From assembly GCF_900116685.1 (NCBI RefSeq), contig NZ_FPBL01000006.1, positions 1-64,000 of the forward strand: DNA of 64,000 nt, written 5' to 3'. Origin of the DNA: Nitrosomonas eutropha (GTDB taxonomy: Bacteria; Pseudomonadota; Gammaproteobacteria; Burkholderiales; Nitrosomonadaceae). The notes under the pieces are model-generated. The model did not search any database. It was given only the letters and a program-made list of their open reading frames with translations, and was not told the origin of the DNA. Of this stretch, positions 1-8,704 are shown piece after piece; position 1 is the stretch's first letter, and every line of letters starts with the position of its first letter. The position numbers were made by a program, and so were the translations under genes.

Positions 1-65
1 AGTAATGGCTCTATCTCGGCAAACTTCTCTCGGCTGATGTCGCTGGCGTATTTTGGTCTCTTCAT
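1..65 (-). CDS. IS5-family transposase, N-terminal fragment
   Basis: The minus-strand frame starting with ATG at 63-65 reads MKRPKYASDISREKFAEIEP before it leaves the window. This matches the opening of a common IS5-family (DUF4096-type N-terminus) transposase, whose members begin with a Y-x-SDIS-R-x-x-F-x-x-I-x-PLL pattern. Only about 21 residues are visible, so the catalytic DDE domain, and whether the gene is intact, cannot be judged. The reading frame is open to the edge. Confidence 0.72.
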   Translation of the reverse strand, partial: MKRPKYASDISREKFAEIEPL

Positions 66-107
66 CTATTTATTATCAGGGGTGAGAAACAGATTATAAA
101 CAGGTTC
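1..107 (-). mobile_element. IS5-family insertion sequence, terminal part (runs off the left edge)
   Basis: Seen: read on the minus strand, the bases just after pepN begin GAACCTGTTTATAATC, followed by a short leader and then a transposase start at 65. The same GAACCTGTTTA end occurs on the small element at 30176-30316, where both ends are visible and flanked by TAA. By analogy the IS boundary is at 107 and its target copy is tta at 108-110, which is also the pepN stop codon. Known: some IS5-family groups use 3-bp TNA targets. The other end lies outside the window. Confidence 0.7.
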
Positions 108-2726
108 TTAGTTCAAACTTTTACTGACGACTTCATATACATCCTTGCTCAATTCCCGTTGTGCGAGGGATTCTAATGCTGCACGCATGAGTGTGGCGTG
201 CTCGTCAATAAATTGATGCCAATGTGTTAATGGTGTCAGCAAGCGGGCGGCCATTTGCGGGTTGCGTTGATCAATGTCGGCGATCTGGTCAGCCAGGAAT
301 TGATAGGCTTTGCCAGAACGATCGTGAAAACTGGCAAAGTTCTGATTGGCAAAAGCAGCGATCACGGCACGCAATTTATTCGGGTTGCGGGCATCAAATG
401 CTGCATGATTTAAGAGTTTGTGTACTGCCTGCAATACATTGCCCCAAGGTCGGGTGGCCTGTACCTGAAACCACATATTGACTACCAGTGTTTCGTGTTG
501 CCATTGTTGGTAAAAAGCCTGCAGCACTTCTTGTGCGGCTGATTCGGCGTGTTCAGCATGAGCCAGTACCCTTAAAGCAGCGAATTGATCGGTCATGTTG
601 TCTGCCCGGGTAAATTGCTGCTGTGCCAGATTGCGGTAGCGTGCATCATCAATGTGCAGCAAATAGGCTAGCGCACGGTTACGCAAACTGCGTGCTGCCA
701 TCGCTGGTGCGGATAACCCTTGCGCTTTGTCCTGCAAAGTCTGATAGCAACCCAGCAGTTCTGGCTGTAACTGCGTGGCAAGCTGCTGTTGTAATTGCGT
801 TCTGGCCTGACTGATCGCTGTCGGGTTGGCTTTATCGTACAAACTGGCCAGATACTGCTCGCTGGGTAAATCCAGCATACAGGCCAATAACGCCGCATCC
901 ATGGATGCATGGTCAGCCAGCAATTGTTTGAGCGTATCCACCAGCATAGCTTGTTCTGTATGGTTATCCTTGCCGTCGATGGCTTTGCACAACACCATGC
1001 GCATTAGGCTTTGCATGGTATCCCAGCGACAAAAGCCATCGCTATCCAATAGAATCAATTGCTGCAATTGTGCTAACTGATAAGTGTAGAAAATCTTCAC
1101 TGGTGCTGAAAAGCCGCGTAATAAAGACGGTGCCGGGTTCTCTGTCACCTGCTCAAAGACAATAGTCTGCTGTTCCTGACAAATATCCAGTACGGTTTCT
1201 GTGCCTTTGTTCTGTCCATCAATCATCAAAGCAAGTGCACCCCTGCCACCATAGAGAGCGATTTTGAGCGGAATGTGCAGTACTTTTTTCTCTGTTTGTC
1301 CGGGTGTTGCGGGCGTATGCTGGCGAACGATCAGGCTGTATTGCTGACGGGCAGCATCATAGCTGTCACTGATATGCAGTTGCGGGGTGCCGGCTTGTGA
1401 ATACCACAGACGAAACTGGCGTAAATCCTTGCCGGATACTGTTTCCATGCATTGCACAAAGTCATCGCAGGTGACTGCCTGGCCATCGAAGCGGCTGAAA
1501 TACAAATCAGTGGCGCGACGATACTGTTCCGGCCCCAGAATATTGGCCAGCATGCGCACTACTTCAGCGCCTTTCTCATAAATTGTTACGGTATAGAAAT
1601 TGGATATTTCCATATAGGAATCCGGCCGTACCGGGTGTGCCATTGGACCGGCATCTTCAACAAATTGCACGCTGCGTATCACATTGGCATCTTCGATGCG
1701 CTTGACTGCACGGCTGTTCATGTCTGCTGAAAATTCCGAATCACGATAAACGGTCAAGCCTTCTTTCAGACTCAACTGGAACCAGTCGCGGCAGGTTACG
1801 CGGTTGCCGGACCAGTTATGAAAATATTCATGGCCAATCACTCTTTCCACGCGCTGGAAGGCCGCATCGGTAGTGCTGGCCGGGTGCGCCAATACGCAGG
1901 AAGTGTTGAATATGTTTAGCCCCTTGTTTTCCATTGCCCCCATATTGAAATCATCCACGGCGACAATCATGAAACGATCCAGATCGTATTCCCGGCCATA
2001 GATTTGCTCATCCCAACGCATGGCTTTCTTTAATGACTGCATGGCGAAGTGGCATTTATCGCTGTCTTTTGCTTCGGTATAGATTTGTAGCAAAACCTGA
2101 CGGCCTGACTGGGTAGAAAAGTGATCTTCCAGACAGACTAAATTACCTGCAACCAGCGCAAACAGATAACTGGGTTTCCTGAAAGGATCGTGCCAGTGAA
2201 CGATGCGTTTGCCAGTGTGCACGGTATCAGACAGGCAATTACCATTGGACAGCATAGTCGAGAAAGCACCTTCCTCAGCAATGATGACTGTTTCAAATTC
2301 GCTCATGACATCAGGGCGATCCAGGTAGTAGGTAATCTTGCGGAAACCTTCCGCTTCGCATTGCGTGCAATACATACCACTTGAGCGATACAACCCCTCC
2401 AGAGCGGTATTTTTCTCAGGATAAATACGGGTTTTGCACTGCAGGACAAAGCGTTCTGGCACGTTGTAAACGGTCAGATTTTGTGGAGTGATCTGGTAAT
2501 CCCCGGAGCCAAGTGGGCGTTCATCAATTGCCAGAGAAAGCAACTCCAGTTGCTCACCATGCAGTACCAGATAGTCAACTTTTGTGCTTTTCGGGTTGTG
2601 GACAATGGTTAGCTGGCTGCTGACATCGGTATGGCCTTCATGCAGTTCAAAGGTCAGATGGGTTTTTTCAATCAGGAATTCGGGTACGCGGTAATCAGCG
2701 AGGTAAGTAACAGGTGTGGTAGACAT
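108..2726 (-). CDS. pepN: Aminopeptidase N (M1 family)
   Basis: Cytoplasmic zinc metallo-aminopeptidase that removes N-terminal residues from peptides during protein turnover. It shows the substrate-anchoring GAMEN motif followed by the zinc site HEYFHNW (about residue 295) with the distal Glu in the LKEGLTVYRD segment. At 872 aa it has the usual length of the proteobacterial PepN type. The frame is open up to a TTG at 2756, but the ATG at 2726 (MSTTPVTYLADYRVPEF) lines up with known PepN N-termini, which soon reach an R-x-P-E/D motif, so I chose it. The stop codon TAA (108-110) is the presumed target site of the adjacent IS element, so the gene ends exactly at the insertion but seems complete. 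Confidence 0.95.
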   Translation of the reverse strand: MSTTPVTYLADYRVPEFLIEKTHLTFELHEGHTDVSSQLTIVHNPKSTKVDYLVLHGEQLELLSLAIDERPLGSGDYQITPQNLTVYNVPERFVLQCKTRIYPEKNTALEGLYRSSGMYCTQCEAEGFRKITYYLDRPDVMSEFETVIIAEEGAFSTMLSNGNCLSDTVHTGKRIVHWHDPFRKPSYLFALVAGNLVCLEDHFSTQSGRQVLLQIYTEAKDSDKCHFAMQSLKKAMRWDEQIYGREYDLDRFMIVAVDDFNMGAMENKGLNIFNTSCVLAHPASTTDAAFQRVERVIGHEYFHNWSGNRVTCRDWFQLSLKEGLTVYRDSEFSADMNSRAVKRIEDANVIRSVQFVEDAGPMAHPVRPDSYMEISNFYTVTIYEKGAEVVRMLANILGPEQYRRATDLYFSRFDGQAVTCDDFVQCMETVSGKDLRQFRLWYSQAGTPQLHISDSYDAARQQYSLIVRQHTPATPGQTEKKVLHIPLKIALYGGRGALALMIDGQNKGTETVLDICQEQQTIVFEQVTENPAPSLLRGFSAPVKIFYTYQLAQLQQLILLDSDGFCRWDTMQSLMRMVLCKAIDGKDNHTEQAMLVDTLKQLLADHASMDAALLACMLDLPSEQYLASLYDKANPTAISQARTQLQQQLATQLQPELLGCYQTLQDKAQGLSAPAMAARSLRNRALAYLLHIDDARYRNLAQQQFTRADNMTDQFAALRVLAHAEHAESAAQEVLQAFYQQWQHETLVVNMWFQVQATRPWGNVLQAVHKLLNHAAFDARNPNKLRAVIAAFANQNFASFHDRSGKAYQFLADQIADIDQRNPQMAARLLTPLTHWHQFIDEHATLMRAALESLAQRELSKDVYEVVSKSLN

Positions 2727-2786
2727 GATCAGCCATGAGAAAAAAGTTTTAAACAACTATTAACCCACTTAAAGCCTCTGGTTTCA

Positions 2787-2815
2787 ACCCAAATTATTCA
2801 TGAATCATTTTGGGT
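2787..2815. promoter_or_regulatory. Imperfect 29-bp palindrome upstream of pepN
   Basis: In the 388-bp gap between pepN and the plus-strand gene at 3115, an inverted repeat runs from ACCCAAA (2787) to TTTGGGT (2815) around a perfect ATTCATGAAT centre. It could be an operator or a hairpin in the pepN leader. No T-run follows, so a terminator is unlikely. I see no gene in the rest of the gap. Confidence 0.35.
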
Positions 2816-3114
2816 GTTTGGAGGCAAGCTATGAATTTTTGCCCCAATGCTGCAGGGGGAAAAGTTTTCAGTCGGCTTTGGCAGCTGCAAAATAACTGCA
2901 CGTGGGATGGCCTGCCGGCTTGCCCATGCGAAAACAGTGTGCATGGGTTATTGATCTGCAGTGTGCTGGCCGTGTTTTTTTGATGAGGTCATCCTGACAA
3001 CCTTGAAAGACAAGCGTATTCTTTACATTAGCGTTGCCTGGCTAATTCAGCCGGCGTTACAAAGTGATTCTGTTGATTTCCAGCACTGGGCATCACAGCA
3101 AAAAAGGAATCTTT

Positions 3115-3591
3115 ATGACTCGTCAGCAAGCTTTGAATGTCGTGTGGTGCAAGCTCTTGCTGATTTTTGTTATCTTGCTGACATTGTCCATTGCCCTATC
3201 CATGTATGCCAATCCATTTACCGTACCATTTCTTACTTTCATCGCCGGGAATATCGGAGGATATGTCGGGGTGCATCGAAACCTGTCTAGCCTTACTGAC
3301 ATAGAAGTCAGGGAACTATCGACATCGTGGCTTGGGCTGATTGTACCTTCCTTTGTTGGCGGCATTCTGGCATGCGTGCTGTATACGTTATTCGTATCAG
3401 GCATCATAAGCGGAGAGCTTTTTCCAAGAATTGTAGTAGATGTTGGAGAGATTCCTCGGGGTTTTGAGGCCGTATTTCACCAGCACGCTGACGGTGCATC
3501 TGAGTATGCAAAGCTCTTGTTCTGGTCTTTCGTCGCCGGATTTAATCAGAAGTACGTTGTTGATGTTATCGAATCCATCAAGAGCCGATAG
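3115..3591 (+). CDS. Small membrane protein of unknown function
   Basis: 158 aa, not recognised. Start: ATG at 3115 is preceded by AAGGAAT at proper spacing. An upstream in-frame GTG at 3064 has no such signal. Hydrophobic segments lie at about residues 9-30, 35-52 and 70-95, with a short one near the C-terminus ending in a W-S-F-V-A-G-F-N-Q-K-Y pattern. Similar G-F-x-x-[KR]-[FY] tails occur in several uncharacterised bacterial membrane proteins. No catalytic motif or signal-peptidase site is evident. It stands alone between pepN (divergent) and a decayed stretch, so context gives no role. Confidence 0.6.
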   Translation: MTRQQALNVVWCKLLLIFVILLTLSIALSMYANPFTVPFLTFIAGNIGGYVGVHRNLSSLTDIEVRELSTSWLGLIVPSFVGGILACVLYTLFVSGIISGELFPRIVVDVGEIPRGFEAVFHQHADGASEYAKLLFWSFVAGFNQKYVVDVIESIKSR

Positions 3592-3601
3592 TTGTCTCAT
3601 C

Positions 3602-3880
3602 CTGGATGATTATTCTGGCTTCTTTGCACTTAATCCTGTCAATCAACGATGTGCCGATTTGGGTGTCTCCTGTACTGTCGCGAACGACATGCAACTGGTG
3701 GGTGACTTTACTCGATCAGGCGCCGCAGGTTAGGGTATTGAGAACACAGACACCATTGGATTGGGCAAAAGTGGAACCATTGGAGCGTTTATTGTGTCGG
3801 AATCAGCATCGCTGGCTCTGGTTGGGCTTGGTTTTGTACTGATTGTTGCATATGGAGCAGATAGATGGGAAAAGGGGTAA
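3602..3880 (+). pseudogene. Possible remnant of a PEP-CTERM-sorted protein
   Basis: One frame through this stretch is open except for TAG at 3731-3733. After the stop it ends in a hydrophobic helix, SESASLALVGLGFVLIVAYG, then a short charged tail D-R-W-E-K-G and TAA at 3878. That resembles a PEP-CTERM signal (PEP motif, about 20 hydrophobic residues, basic tail) in which PEP has become SES. There is no clear start codon or ribosome site. The upstream part looks like a secreted-protein tail but is too short to classify. The rest of the 437-bp gap to 4028 shows nothing else. Confidence 0.33.
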
Positions 3881-4028
3881 AAGAAAATTAAGTGCTTATA
3901 TATCGGCCAGTTAAACTGGATGCATGTACAGTAGTGCAGCTAAATCGTACCGTAAAACATTCAACGCACGAATCAGCTATTCACTACAGACAAGATGACG
4001 CTGGATTTATCTGCAACGGAATGAATTA

Positions 4029-5372
4029 TCAATCCGGAACAAATTTCAGGACATTGCCGTTGATGCAATAGCGTTTGTGGCTGGGGGGAGGGCCATCATT
4101 GAAAACGTGGCCGAGGTGAATGCCGGAGCTGGCGCTGCGCACTTCAATCCGTTGCAGATAACCGGAATTATCTTCGTGATAGGTGACGGATCCTGCAACG
4201 GGTTCAATAAAGCTGGGCCAGCCGGTTCCGCTGTTAAATTTGGTCTGGCTACGAAATAGTGTAGCACCAGTGATCGGATCAACAAACCTGCCCGGACGTT
4301 TTTCATCCAAATTGGAGCCAGTAAAAGCGCGCTCGGTCCCCTGCTCGAAAGCAATTTTCTGTTGTTCCGGTGTCAATAATTGAAACCCGAGCCACTGCCA
4401 GAATTTTTCCTTTTCTCCGGTATAACCGGTGTAGCGGGCCGCTTCCCTACCTTCCTTGAACAGTACGATCGTGGGTGCGGCAAACAGAGGTTTATCCAGT
4501 GCCCAATTGGCAGGCGGGTTGGCATTCATTGTCACGACCATGGGAACGTCTGCCTGCCAGTGGTCGAGGATATCCTGTTTGAACTGTGCGCAAAATTCGC
4601 AGTTTTCTGATTCAAACACCACCAGCTGCCGGTCAAAGTTCAGATCCTTGCCATCCAGTGATTGTGCGGGATGGATTGTTGGAGCAGATGATATATCGTC
4701 CTGGATAATGTTTTGATCAGAAGCAGGGTATTTCACGCCTGTTCCCCCCAGCCCGCAGTAACCGTCCGGATTTTTCTTCAAATAATTTTGATGGTATTCC
4801 TCTGCAGTAATGTAATTTTTCAGTGGCAGGATTTCAGTCGTAATCTGACCGTAACCGGCTGCAATCAGCGCCTGCTGGTAGGCGTCACGTGTGGACAGTG
4901 CAATGGCCTTCTGCTCTTCGTTGTGATAGTAGATGGCGCTGCGGTAATTGCTGCCGATGTCGTTGCCCTGACGATCGCCCTGAGTGGGGTTATGGCTTTC
5001 CCAGAATTTTGCCAGCACGCCTTCCAGTGATATTTGTTCAGGATCAAACGTCACTTTGACCACTTCGGCATGATTGCGCCCGGCTGCTCTGCCAATACGT
5101 AACGCGCGTTCAAAATTCAGAATATCCTGATAACCTGCACCGGCGCGATCACCACCTGCGTAGCCGCTTTCCACATCAACCACCCCGGGCAGTTCTCCCA
5201 TGCGTTTCTCGGCACCCCAGAAACAACCCATGCCCAGAACAATATAATTTGATTTTGAATCAGTAGTTTGATTTGATTTTACAGGCTTGGATGTCACAGT
5301 ATTCTCCATTGCAAAGACGGTAATAACCATTGTTATTATCAGGGTGGTTAATGTAGTAATAATTGTTTTCAT
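4029..5372 (-). CDS. Exported MsrA-thioredoxin-MsrB fusion (methionine sulfoxide reductase)
   Basis: 447 aa with three modules. A hydrophobic N-terminus (residues 1-21) suggests export or membrane anchoring. MsrA follows, with catalytic Cys50 in GCFWG and the HNPTQGDRQGND segment. A thioredoxin-like domain carries C-E-F-C near residues 257-260 and a cis-Pro A-P-T-I-V. The C-terminal MsrB has GTGWPSF and the catalytic RYCIN near residue 433. The enzyme should reduce both S and R methionine sulfoxides in periplasmic proteins, with the middle domain supplying electrons. Odd points: the thioredoxin unit sits between the Msr domains rather than in front as in Neisseria PilB; the MsrB zinc cysteines are absent; and the usual SGCGWPSF resolving Cys is Thr. 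Also, the MsrA region around residues 85-100 has an unusual insert (F-E-R-A-L-R-I-G-R-A-A-G-R-N) before HAEVV. Confidence 0.9.
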   Translation of the reverse strand: MKTIITTLTTLIITMVITVFAMENTVTSKPVKSNQTTDSKSNYIVLGMGCFWGAEKRMGELPGVVDVESGYAGGDRAGAGYQDILNFERALRIGRAAGRNHAEVVKVTFDPEQISLEGVLAKFWESHNPTQGDRQGNDIGSNYRSAIYYHNEEQKAIALSTRDAYQQALIAAGYGQITTEILPLKNYITAEEYHQNYLKKNPDGYCGLGGTGVKYPASDQNIIQDDISSAPTIHPAQSLDGKDLNFDRQLVVFESENCEFCAQFKQDILDHWQADVPMVVTMNANPPANWALDKPLFAAPTIVLFKEGREAARYTGYTGEKEKFWQWLGFQLLTPEQQKIAFEQGTERAFTGSNLDEKRPGRFVDPITGATLFRSQTKFNSGTGWPSFIEPVAGSVTYHEDNSGYLQRIEVRSASSGIHLGHVFNDGPPPSHKRYCINGNVLKFVPD

Positions 5373-5482
5373 TTTTTAGTGCGGTTTAACAAATATATTT
5401 CTCAGACATCCTGGAGTATCACAGGTTCTGGTTTTATCAGGATGTCATGACAAGTTCGTACTTGCCGGGGTGTCATTACTGT

Positions 5483-5497
5483 TGTCGCGAAGCGACA
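5483..5497. other. Short perfect hairpin (TGTCGC-GAA-GCGACA)
   Basis: Located in the 261-bp divergent gap between the Msr fusion and the GGDEF/EAL gene. It has a six-base-pair GC-rich stem with a 3-base loop. There is no T-tract on either side, so it is not an obvious terminator. It may be a regulatory or repeat-type palindrome. Confidence 0.3.
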
Positions 5498-5633
5498 GGG
5501 GTATTCAATATACCTGTGATTCCAGGGTCATTTCTTATATTATTCAAGCCGGTCAATTTTGATAGCTTTATGGGCGTGGCATAACAGATGATGATTTACT
5601 GGGGCGATTTGATCAATTGAGTCAACAACAATA

Positions 5634-8609
5634 ATGCGTGTTCTTTATATCGCGTGCAGTCAGAGTGATGCTGATAGCGTGCAACGTGCATTGGCACAGG
5701 AGGCACCTGAGATTAAGTTGGCTACGGTGACGAATATGCAGAGTGCGCTGGCGCTTTTACCCGCTGGCCCGGGACGAACTGCCGATTTCGACGTACTGCT
5801 GGTCGATTACTGCCCACCAGGTACGAATGGTCTTGAATTTATCAGGCTGCTGCGCAAAGAGCGAAAACTGGATATTCCTATTGTGCTGCTAACCGAGCAG
5901 GATGCCACCGATGCGTCAGGTGCATTACCAGGGGTGGAAGGTTATCTGATCAAGCATAAAGACTATCTCTCCAAGATTCTCGCTACCTTGGAGAAGGCGC
6001 AGTGGCTGGCAGAGCTGGCGCGCGAGCGAGTCAACGCAAAACGGGCAAATCTGCGCCTCTCCCATTTGCTGGCAGCCAGCCCAGTTATTCTGTACAACCT
6101 GCATTTTACAGGGGATTTGCTGCGACTTGTCTGGGTTAGTGAGAACGTTGAGCAGATACTTGGCTATACCCCGGAAGAAGTATGTGTTCCTGACTGGTGG
6201 ATTTCACATTTATACCCGGATGATCGGGATCAGGCAGTGGCGCGCCAGTCAATTCTGATGTCCGAGGGACAACTGGTGCATGATTACCGTTTTTATCATC
6301 GCGATGGGCGAGTCGTCTGGTTGCTGGATCAGTTACGGCTTATTCAGGATGCCGATGGCAGACCGTATGAAGTTGTCGGTACCTGTCTGGATATCAGTGA
6401 ACGAAAACGGACTGAACTGATCAGGCAGGCGCAGCAGTCAGCATTGGATCTGATTGTAACCAACCAGCCGTTGCCGGTGATTCTGAAGGATATTGCCAAA
6501 CAGCTCGAAGCAATCAATCCAAATATGCTGGTTTCCATCTTGCTGCTGGATAAACGTACAGGCCACCTGAGACATGGCACCGGGCCCAGCCTGCCAGATG
6601 ATTACAATGCGGCAGTTAATGGTCTGGAGATTGGTGAAGGAGCGGGCTCCTGCGGTACAGCTGCCTTCCGGGGTGAAACGGTCATCGTATCTGATATTGA
6701 TCACCATCCGTACTGGCAGCATTTTCTGGATGTGACACGCAAGGCCGATCTGCATGCTTGCTGGTCCTTGCCGTTCAAGGATGAGCACAACGATGTGCTG
6801 GGTACTTTTGCCATCTATCATCATAAGACGTGCGAACCCACTCCTGCTGATCTGGAGTTGATTGAAGAATTTGCTTCCTTTACGGCGCTGGCTGTACAAA
6901 AGGTTCATGCAGCAGAAGCTCTGCGGCTTGCCGCCACGGTATTTGCATCTGTTCGCGAAGGAGTAGTGATTACAGATCTGGAACCGCATATTGTTGCGGT
7001 CAACCAGGCCTACACCCGGATTACCGGCTACAGTGAAGCACAAGTACTGGGCAGAAATCCCAAGATTATTAAATCAGATCTGCACGACAAGGCGTTTTAC
7101 CAGGAAATGTGGTCTACCTTGAAGGCAACCGGGCACTGGAGTGGAGAGGTCTGGAACCGGCGCAAAAATGGTGAGATTTATCCACAATGGCTGACGATCA
7201 ACGTAGTATGTGTCAATCCATCGCATTGTGATGAAAGCCAGCTTTGCAACTATGTCGGTGTATTTACCGATATTTCACAAATGAAACAGTCCGAAGCGCA
7301 ACTGGCACAACTGGCGCATTACGATCTGTTGACCGGTCTGCCCAACCGCCTGCTGGCGCAGTCACAGCTGCATCATGCCATAGAGCGGGCGCAGCGACAT
7401 GGCCGGCTGGTTGGCGTGCTCTATATTGATCTTGATCGTTTCAAAAATGTTAATGATAGCCTGGGCCATCCAGTCGGAGATGAGCTGCTGATCAAACTGG
7501 CCGAGCGCATGAAGAAGCGGGTGCGTGAAGAAGATACGCTGGCGCGCCTGGGGGGGGATGAGTTTTTGCTGGTGTTGGAAGATGTCCGTGATCCGGGTGA
7601 TCCAGCATTTGTTGCGCAAAGCCTGATCAATCTGCTTACCTCTCCGTTCGTGCTGCCGAGCGGACATGAGATCTTTATCAATGCCAGCATCGGCATCAGC
7701 CTGTTCCCGGAGGATGCGAGCAATGCGACAGAGTTGATTCAGCACTCTGATATGGCCATGTATCAGGCGAAAAAAGAGGGCCGCAATACCTATCGTTACC
7801 ATACGAAAGCTTTGAGTGTTGCGGCGAACGAGCGATTGATTATGGAAAATCGTTTACGTTACGCCCTCTCAGCCGAGGAGCTTATCTTGCATTATCAGCC
7901 ACTGGTAGATGCGCGTACCGGCTATGTGGTCGGGGTGGAAGCACTGGTACGCTGGCAACCACCAGGCAAAGCCATGGTGCCACCGGGAAAATTCATACCC
8001 ATTGCAGAAGAAACAGGGTTGATCGTACCGTTGGGAGAATGGGTGTTGCGCACCGCCTGCAAGCAGGCTCGTGCCTGGATTGATACTGGTTTGTCCCCGC
8101 TTGTTATGGCGGTTAACCTGTCAGTACGGCAATTTCAGTCAGAAAATCTGGTCGGCATGGTGCAGCGGATACTGGAAGAAACGCAACTTCCAGCTGATTA
8201 CCTGGAACTTGAATTGACCGAGAGCATGTTCATGGAGCATGCGGAGCAATCAATTGAAACACTAAACAAGCTGAAGGCACTGGGAGTTCATCTGGCGATC
8301 GATGATTTTGGTACGGGCTATTCATCATTGATTTATCTGAAGCGCTTTCCCATCGACAAGTTAAAAATTGATCAGCGTTTTGTGCGCGATCTGGCGGATG
8401 ATCCCAATGATCGTGAAATTGCTGCAACGATTATCGCCATGGCACGCGGGCTAAAGCTGGGTGTCCTGGCAGAAGGGATTGAATCAGAGCAGCAACTGGC
8501 TTTCCTGCGCCAGCATGACTGCGATTATTATCAGGGATATCTATTTCACCGGCCGGTACCGGCAATAGAACTGGAAGCCTGGTTGCGTGAGCATTCAGTG
8601 CCCCGATAG
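5634..8609 (+). CDS. REC-PAS-GAF-PAS-GGDEF-EAL c-di-GMP regulator
   Basis: 991-aa cytoplasmic multidomain signalling protein with no obvious membrane segment. In order: a receiver-like domain (1-120, acceptor Asp in LLVDYCPPGTNG), PAS (about 150-265, ending in D-I-S-E-R-K), GAF (about 275-425), a second PAS (about 430-560), diguanylate cyclase (GGDEF near 641) and phosphodiesterase (EALVRW near 767, with DDFGTGYSSL and EGIES). Both catalytic motifs are intact, and an RxxD inhibitory-site motif (REED) sits five residues before GGDEF. It could therefore make and degrade cyclic di-GMP, with net direction set by its sensors. No histidine kinase partner is adjacent. The ATG start has no strong ribosome site, and the N-terminus is accepted because the REC fold begins there. 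Confidence 0.92.
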   Translation: MRVLYIACSQSDADSVQRALAQEAPEIKLATVTNMQSALALLPAGPGRTADFDVLLVDYCPPGTNGLEFIRLLRKERKLDIPIVLLTEQDATDASGALPGVEGYLIKHKDYLSKILATLEKAQWLAELARERVNAKRANLRLSHLLAASPVILYNLHFTGDLLRLVWVSENVEQILGYTPEEVCVPDWWISHLYPDDRDQAVARQSILMSEGQLVHDYRFYHRDGRVVWLLDQLRLIQDADGRPYEVVGTCLDISERKRTELIRQAQQSALDLIVTNQPLPVILKDIAKQLEAINPNMLVSILLLDKRTGHLRHGTGPSLPDDYNAAVNGLEIGEGAGSCGTAAFRGETVIVSDIDHHPYWQHFLDVTRKADLHACWSLPFKDEHNDVLGTFAIYHHKTCEPTPADLELIEEFASFTALAVQKVHAAEALRLAATVFASVREGVVITDLEPHIVAVNQAYTRITGYSEAQVLGRNPKIIKSDLHDKAFYQEMWSTLKATGHWSGEVWNRRKNGEIYPQWLTINVVCVNPSHCDESQLCNYVGVFTDISQMKQSEAQLAQLAHYDLLTGLPNRLLAQSQLHHAIERAQRHGRLVGVLYIDLDRFKNVNDSLGHPVGDELLIKLAERMKKRVREEDTLARLGGDEFLLVLEDVRDPGDPAFVAQSLINLLTSPFVLPSGHEIFINASIGISLFPEDASNATELIQHSDMAMYQAKKEGRNTYRYHTKALSVAANERLIMENRLRYALSAEELILHYQPLVDARTGYVVGVEALVRWQPPGKAMVPPGKFIPIAEETGLIVPLGEWVLRTACKQARAWIDTGLSPLVMAVNLSVRQFQSENLVGMVQRILEETQLPADYLELELTESMFMEHAEQSIETLNKLKALGVHLAIDDFGTGYSSLIYLKRFPIDKLKIDQRFVRDLADDPNDREIAATIIAMARGLKLGVLAEGIESEQQLAFLRQHDCDYYQGYLFHRPVPAIELEAWLREHSVPR

Positions 8610-8704
8610 ATAGGTATTACAGTAAATCTGGTTTTTCCGACATCCTCCGTACTTTCTATAACGAAAGCAGTCGAAGGATACGGAATCCTGATTTGATTAC
8701 TTCC

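Noticed and set aside
2961-3290. 109-aa plus-strand open frame
   Set aside because: It overlaps the better-supported membrane gene at 3115 in another frame and has no recognisable motif or ribosome site.
6438-7043. 201-aa open frame antisense to the GGDEF/EAL gene
   Set aside because: No ribosome site or domain; codon shadow of a well-supported gene.
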